A stretch of 64,000 nucleotides of DNA from Solea solea (Eukaryota; Chordata; Actinopteri; Pleuronectiformes; Soleidae). Positions 60,539 through 64,000 of the stretch are shown in pieces. The translations under genes and the position numbers were made by a program. The DNA is taken from contig NC_081153.1 in NCBI RefSeq assembly GCF_958295425.1, positions 3,932,888 to 3,996,887 on the forward strand. Reading direction: 5' to 3'. Each line of letters starts with the position of its first letter. Positions within the stretch are counted from its first letter, which is position 1. The notes beneath the pieces are model-generated. The model saw only the letters and a list, made by a program, of their open reading frames with translations. It was not told where the DNA came from and did no database searches.

Positions 60539-60639
60539 TTGTTCTTTCTAGACTTTAATATTATAGTTTAACATAAACAGTGTTGGTACATTTGATGATT
60601 GACTGATTTATTATCATTAGATTGTATCATATCAAGGAA

Positions 60640-60966
60640 AAAAGGACTTTGTTTCGTTGCACTGCGTGATTTGTTCTTTGTGCCGTGGTTTTTTTGTTTG
60701 AGATTCTGTCCGTGGGCGGGGCTTAGAAAGCTGCCTGCTGATTGGCTACTGAGTTTTGGAGCGACAGCTCGGGCTTGGAGTCGCTGTCTAGTATCTAACG
60801 TTTATAATCTGACAAACGTTGGATACTTAGTTCCAGACGGACAGCGACTCCAAGCCCAACAAACAATAAAATACACACTATTTTTGAAGGATTAAATCAA
60901 TATTGTATTTGCTTCTTAAAAAAATCTTGTTTTAAAATATTGACACAAATCTAATTCCATGTATAA
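60640..60966. mobile_element. palindromic element, deleted second copy, just after nrsn1 stop
   Basis: It shares with 41455-41936 the GC box (gggcggggcttag), the inverted CCAAT box (ctgattggctactgagtttt), the core tctgacaaacgttggatact and the right end (tttgcttctt... aaatctaatt). Its centre is a strong hairpin: gggcttggagtcgctgt at 60771-60787 pairs with its exact complement at 60841-60857. About 110 bp of the right arm present in the other copy is missing. Confidence 0.8.
60865..60870 (+). terminator. first canonical AATAAA downstream of nrsn1
   Basis: This is the nearest AATAAA after the stop codon (327 bp away) and lies inside the palindromic element. Other AATAAA hexamers follow at 61309-61314 and 62277-62282, so the real 3' end of nrsn1 may be further on. 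Sequence alone cannot decide. Confidence 0.3.
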
Positions 60967-60969
60967 CAA

Positions 60970-63854
60970 AGCTTCCTCAACTAAAGCACAACTTCAGTTT
61001 CATCCAAACAAAGGAAATAGCACAGAAAAAGAGATCATTTGACTAAAAAGAAGACCCTTTTTTGTCCTCATAAATTAATCTCTTACTCACTGCTTTTACC
61101 TAGCTATTACTAAAGGTATTACATTATTATTACACTATTACCATATTGTTTTTGCACTGTAATATCAAGTGTTATTCTGAAATAACTAAACAAGTAATAT
61201 TACAGTAACATAACACATTACTGCACATAATATGTAGACAAGGTACTTCAAAAATCTAATTGATCTCATTTATATGTTGTTTTCAAATAATTCCCCTCAG
61301 TATAATTGAATAAAAACATATAAATGAGGCCCCAAGTCTTCAGCCTGAGACCTTTTTAAAAGCTCTTTGTTAAACTCCCGTGTAAATACAGTGGAATAGT
61401 AGAGTAATCAGCGTTGTTTGTGTGGTGCAATCGTCCCATATATTAGGAATACTCACCAACACTCACAGAGAGCAGAATGACCTCCAGGTATTTTGACTCC
61501 TTACTTGACAACATTGTTTTTTAATCCCTGTTTTAGGGTAAAAACAGACTAAGTCATTGAGCTGAATGCAGGAATCAATGCATGTATACATGTAAGGATC
61601 ACATGCAGAGCCGGTCAGAGATTATTCTTTTTTTTCTTTTTCTTTTTCTTAAAAGTTAATAATTCTGCATGTACATTTTCACACATCTACATTAATGCAC
61701 ACTGTGCTGTGGTGTGGTGTGGTGGAAAAACAGTTCCAGTCACAAACAGTCACTCAGCCTTCACCCACACACACACACACACACACAAATCCGTGCTTCA
61801 TTGACAATATCACCTATTTCCTCTCCTCTGTAATCTGGCTCCATAATTGCCTGCAATATGTGTCTCCAGGCAACAGCTGGGTTTTAAGTGTTCTATTTTC
61901 ACCTCTGAACAAAGACTCTTTTCTCATTGGTCCCCTCAGCCCCCCCGACACACACACACACACCGTATCTCTCTTTATTTTTTTACATCCAGTCAGATGT
62001 TTTGTTTACAGTCATATTATGTGAGTAAGTATGAAAAGCACAGCAGTGACAGAGATTTGCTCTTGACACCTGTTTGATTGAGTCCTCTGGTTTAGTTAAA
62101 AATATGTAGTTTACATACACAACTACAAACTAAACGCAAAAACAATGGACACACATTTGACGGCACTGGTTCCACTGGATGTTTCATGTTTTTACTGTGT
62201 TGTTATTGATGATGATGATGATGAAGATTAAGGAGTAAAATGAGGGTCAAAACCCCCGAAAAAAAACAATAACCAGAATAAACTTGTGACCTGCATACCA
62301 AACGTCTGCTGTTAAATCTTATTCTACCTGCAGTGAAAGATTGTTTTGAATGTTTATGCTCATTCAAATCACCTCAAATTGTTCCATGTCTATCTAAGGA
62401 AAAATTATGTCTAATCTGGCTATCAACGTAAACAACTGTAAATCTTTTTCTTACTTCTTGTTTTTGATATGCTGGATTATGAGGTATTCACGCGTCAGAA
62501 GAGATGCTGCCGTTTTGAAGAAACCAGCCTGGGACACACTTGTTATGGCATCATTTACTGTTTATGTCAGGCAGGTTTTCTCAAGGATGAAATACATAAA
62601 ATCCCAATATTGTTTTGTTTATTTCAAAAATGTCATTAATTAAACAATAGAAGTATAGGACTAGATCTACAGTACATAATGCTGTGTTTTATTTCAAAGT
62701 CGTTTTTCCACTTTATAAACAGCAATGAAAGTTTTCTTTTTGTAGTTCTCAATGCAAGATAATATCATTATTTTGTATATAATACATCTGTATAAAAAAC
62801 TTAAATGTCTCTATAATTTTATGGGTTTTTTTGCGGCTCCAGATTAGTTTTATTTGGGTAGAGAGGCGACATAAATGTCTCTTTTCATACATAAGTAAGT
62901 ACAGTTATATCCGATATTCTTGCCTAGAAAGATTAAACAACGTCAACATGTGTTTGAGCACAACACGAAGCGATCATGTCATTTGGCTGCATGCGCAGAG
63001 TGGGGTGAAGTCATGGCCACGTGTGTGTGTGTGTGTGTGAGAGAGCTGTATTCATGTCTGTGTGAGTACATCGTGTTGCTTTGGTGCGATGAGTCACAGC
63101 TGTGTGTGTGTGTGTGTGTGTGAGTCACCTAACTCTCACTAGTCCAAACACAGACACATACAGTTTAGTAGAGTATTCCAGGTCACAACTTGTTGTTACA
63201 GTCACGTTGTTAGTTTTACAGTACATTTGTGTTTCACTCACTCACTGTGAGTCTGACAGAGGGTGAAAGGCGGATCAAACCATTCACTCTCACATTCCAG
63301 GGTCCAATTAACCTCTGCTTGTGTGTGGACAGCGGGAGGAAGCCGGCGTTTGGCTTCACTTTTCTTTCATTTCAACGTCTCACTGGACTCATACACTGAT
63401 ATCATCCCTGCATCAATGTGACCTTTCTGTAAAATATTACACTTTTTTGAGCAGCGTTATAACGAAGCCTATGTGGCGACCACCACCCCTTGTATTATAA
63501 ATAATAACCACTGACATCATTATTTTAAAGGTCATACATAGACAGAGAAAATAAAAATAACAGGCTACACAGAGAGAGAGAATTGTTTTGGTGCATCATA
63601 TTTATATCTATGTCATTAACACATCATGTCTGCATATGTGCTATAGTGTCAGTGGCATCACAGGAAGTGTGCTTTTCTTTGTCGTGGGCATGCTCCTCAC
63701 ACTCCCGCCACATGTTTGCTTGGCTGGTTTGAGCGTGCTGGGTTTATTAGCAAGTGTATGGAAGTGTATAATGAGATATAAAAGTGGGAGCGGTGGCAGC
63801 GAGTGTTTCCTGTGAGGACGGAGGCTGATGTGCTCCACTGGCTGCAAAGCTCTC

Positions 63855-63893
<39 letters not shown>

Positions 63894-64000
63894 ACACTGC
63901 TGTGGGAGAGAGCTGCACAGCCTGAGGATTGGGCGACTGCTCGGCTGATTGGCAGACGCATCCATCCCAGCGTGTGTGGGTTCTGTGTCGTCAGGTACCC
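60970..64000. other. downstream flank of nrsn1, no gene seen
   Basis: AT-rich DNA with CA/TG tracts at 61767-61788, 61951-61963, 63020-63038, 63100-63122 and 63857-63891, a (GAT)n at 62209-62222 and a SINE fragment. It may include a long 3' UTR. ORFs of 60-109 codons run through the CA tracts and are not supported. Confidence 0.5.
63225..63360 (-). mobile_element. fragment of the same SINE-type repeat
   Basis: On the minus strand it reads ccggcttcctcccgctgtcc, then ttaattggaccc and gagagtgaatgg, matching the middle module of 46400-46728. Both ends are missing. Confidence 0.45.

Overview
The window is non-coding-rich vertebrate DNA, almost certainly from a ray-finned (teleost) fish. The grounds are very dense CA/TG microsatellites, L2-type LINE 3' ends, Tc1- and hAT-like elements, a fish-type multi-copy gene fragment, and one intron-containing gene that is clearly a neurensin. 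Nothing bacterial was seen (no operons, CRISPR or IS elements). There is one 200-N assembly gap at 44558-44757.

Only one intact protein gene can be supported: neurensin-1 (nrsn1) on the + strand. It has three coding exons (56321-56380, 57064-57216, 60119-60538), all joined in phase 0, giving a 210-residue two-pass vesicle membrane protein. A promoter and untranslated first exon are proposed at about 54085-54227. The first coding intron carries a dead Tc1-like transposase fragment. A palindromic repeat begins about 100-130 bp after the stop codon and contains the nearest AATAAA.

Bases 1 to about 36100 look like a gene desert. They hold microsatellites, LINE tails (6860-7040, 11400-11629, 12200-12780, 31707-32290), short inverted-repeat transposons (5469-5921, 17584-17890, 20069-20590) and several repeat-poor blocks that could be conserved regulatory DNA (10620-11245, 14987-15480, 15690-16180).

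Bases 36164-40406 are bounded by short CACTG-type terminal repeats and a TA duplication, and look like a CACTA/EnSpm-type non-autonomous transposon. Inside it, on the minus strand, are three in-order exons resembling the C-terminal part of the fish SAMD3-like protein family, broken by a nonsense codon and an out-of-phase junction, plus a possible untranslated first exon. Further small transposons are nested in it.

From 40.4 to 54 kb there is a nearly complete palindromic element with a GC box and a CCAAT box in both arms (41455-41936; a deleted second copy lies after nrsn1), a foldback array (48421-49053), a tRNA-like SINE (46400-46728), a hAT-like element with an 8-bp target duplication inserted in an older repeat (51578-52544), and an L2 tail (53590-53885). 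The last 3 kb (60970-64000) holds microsatellites and nothing that can be called a gene.

All family names come from recognising motifs by eye. No alignment or database search was run.
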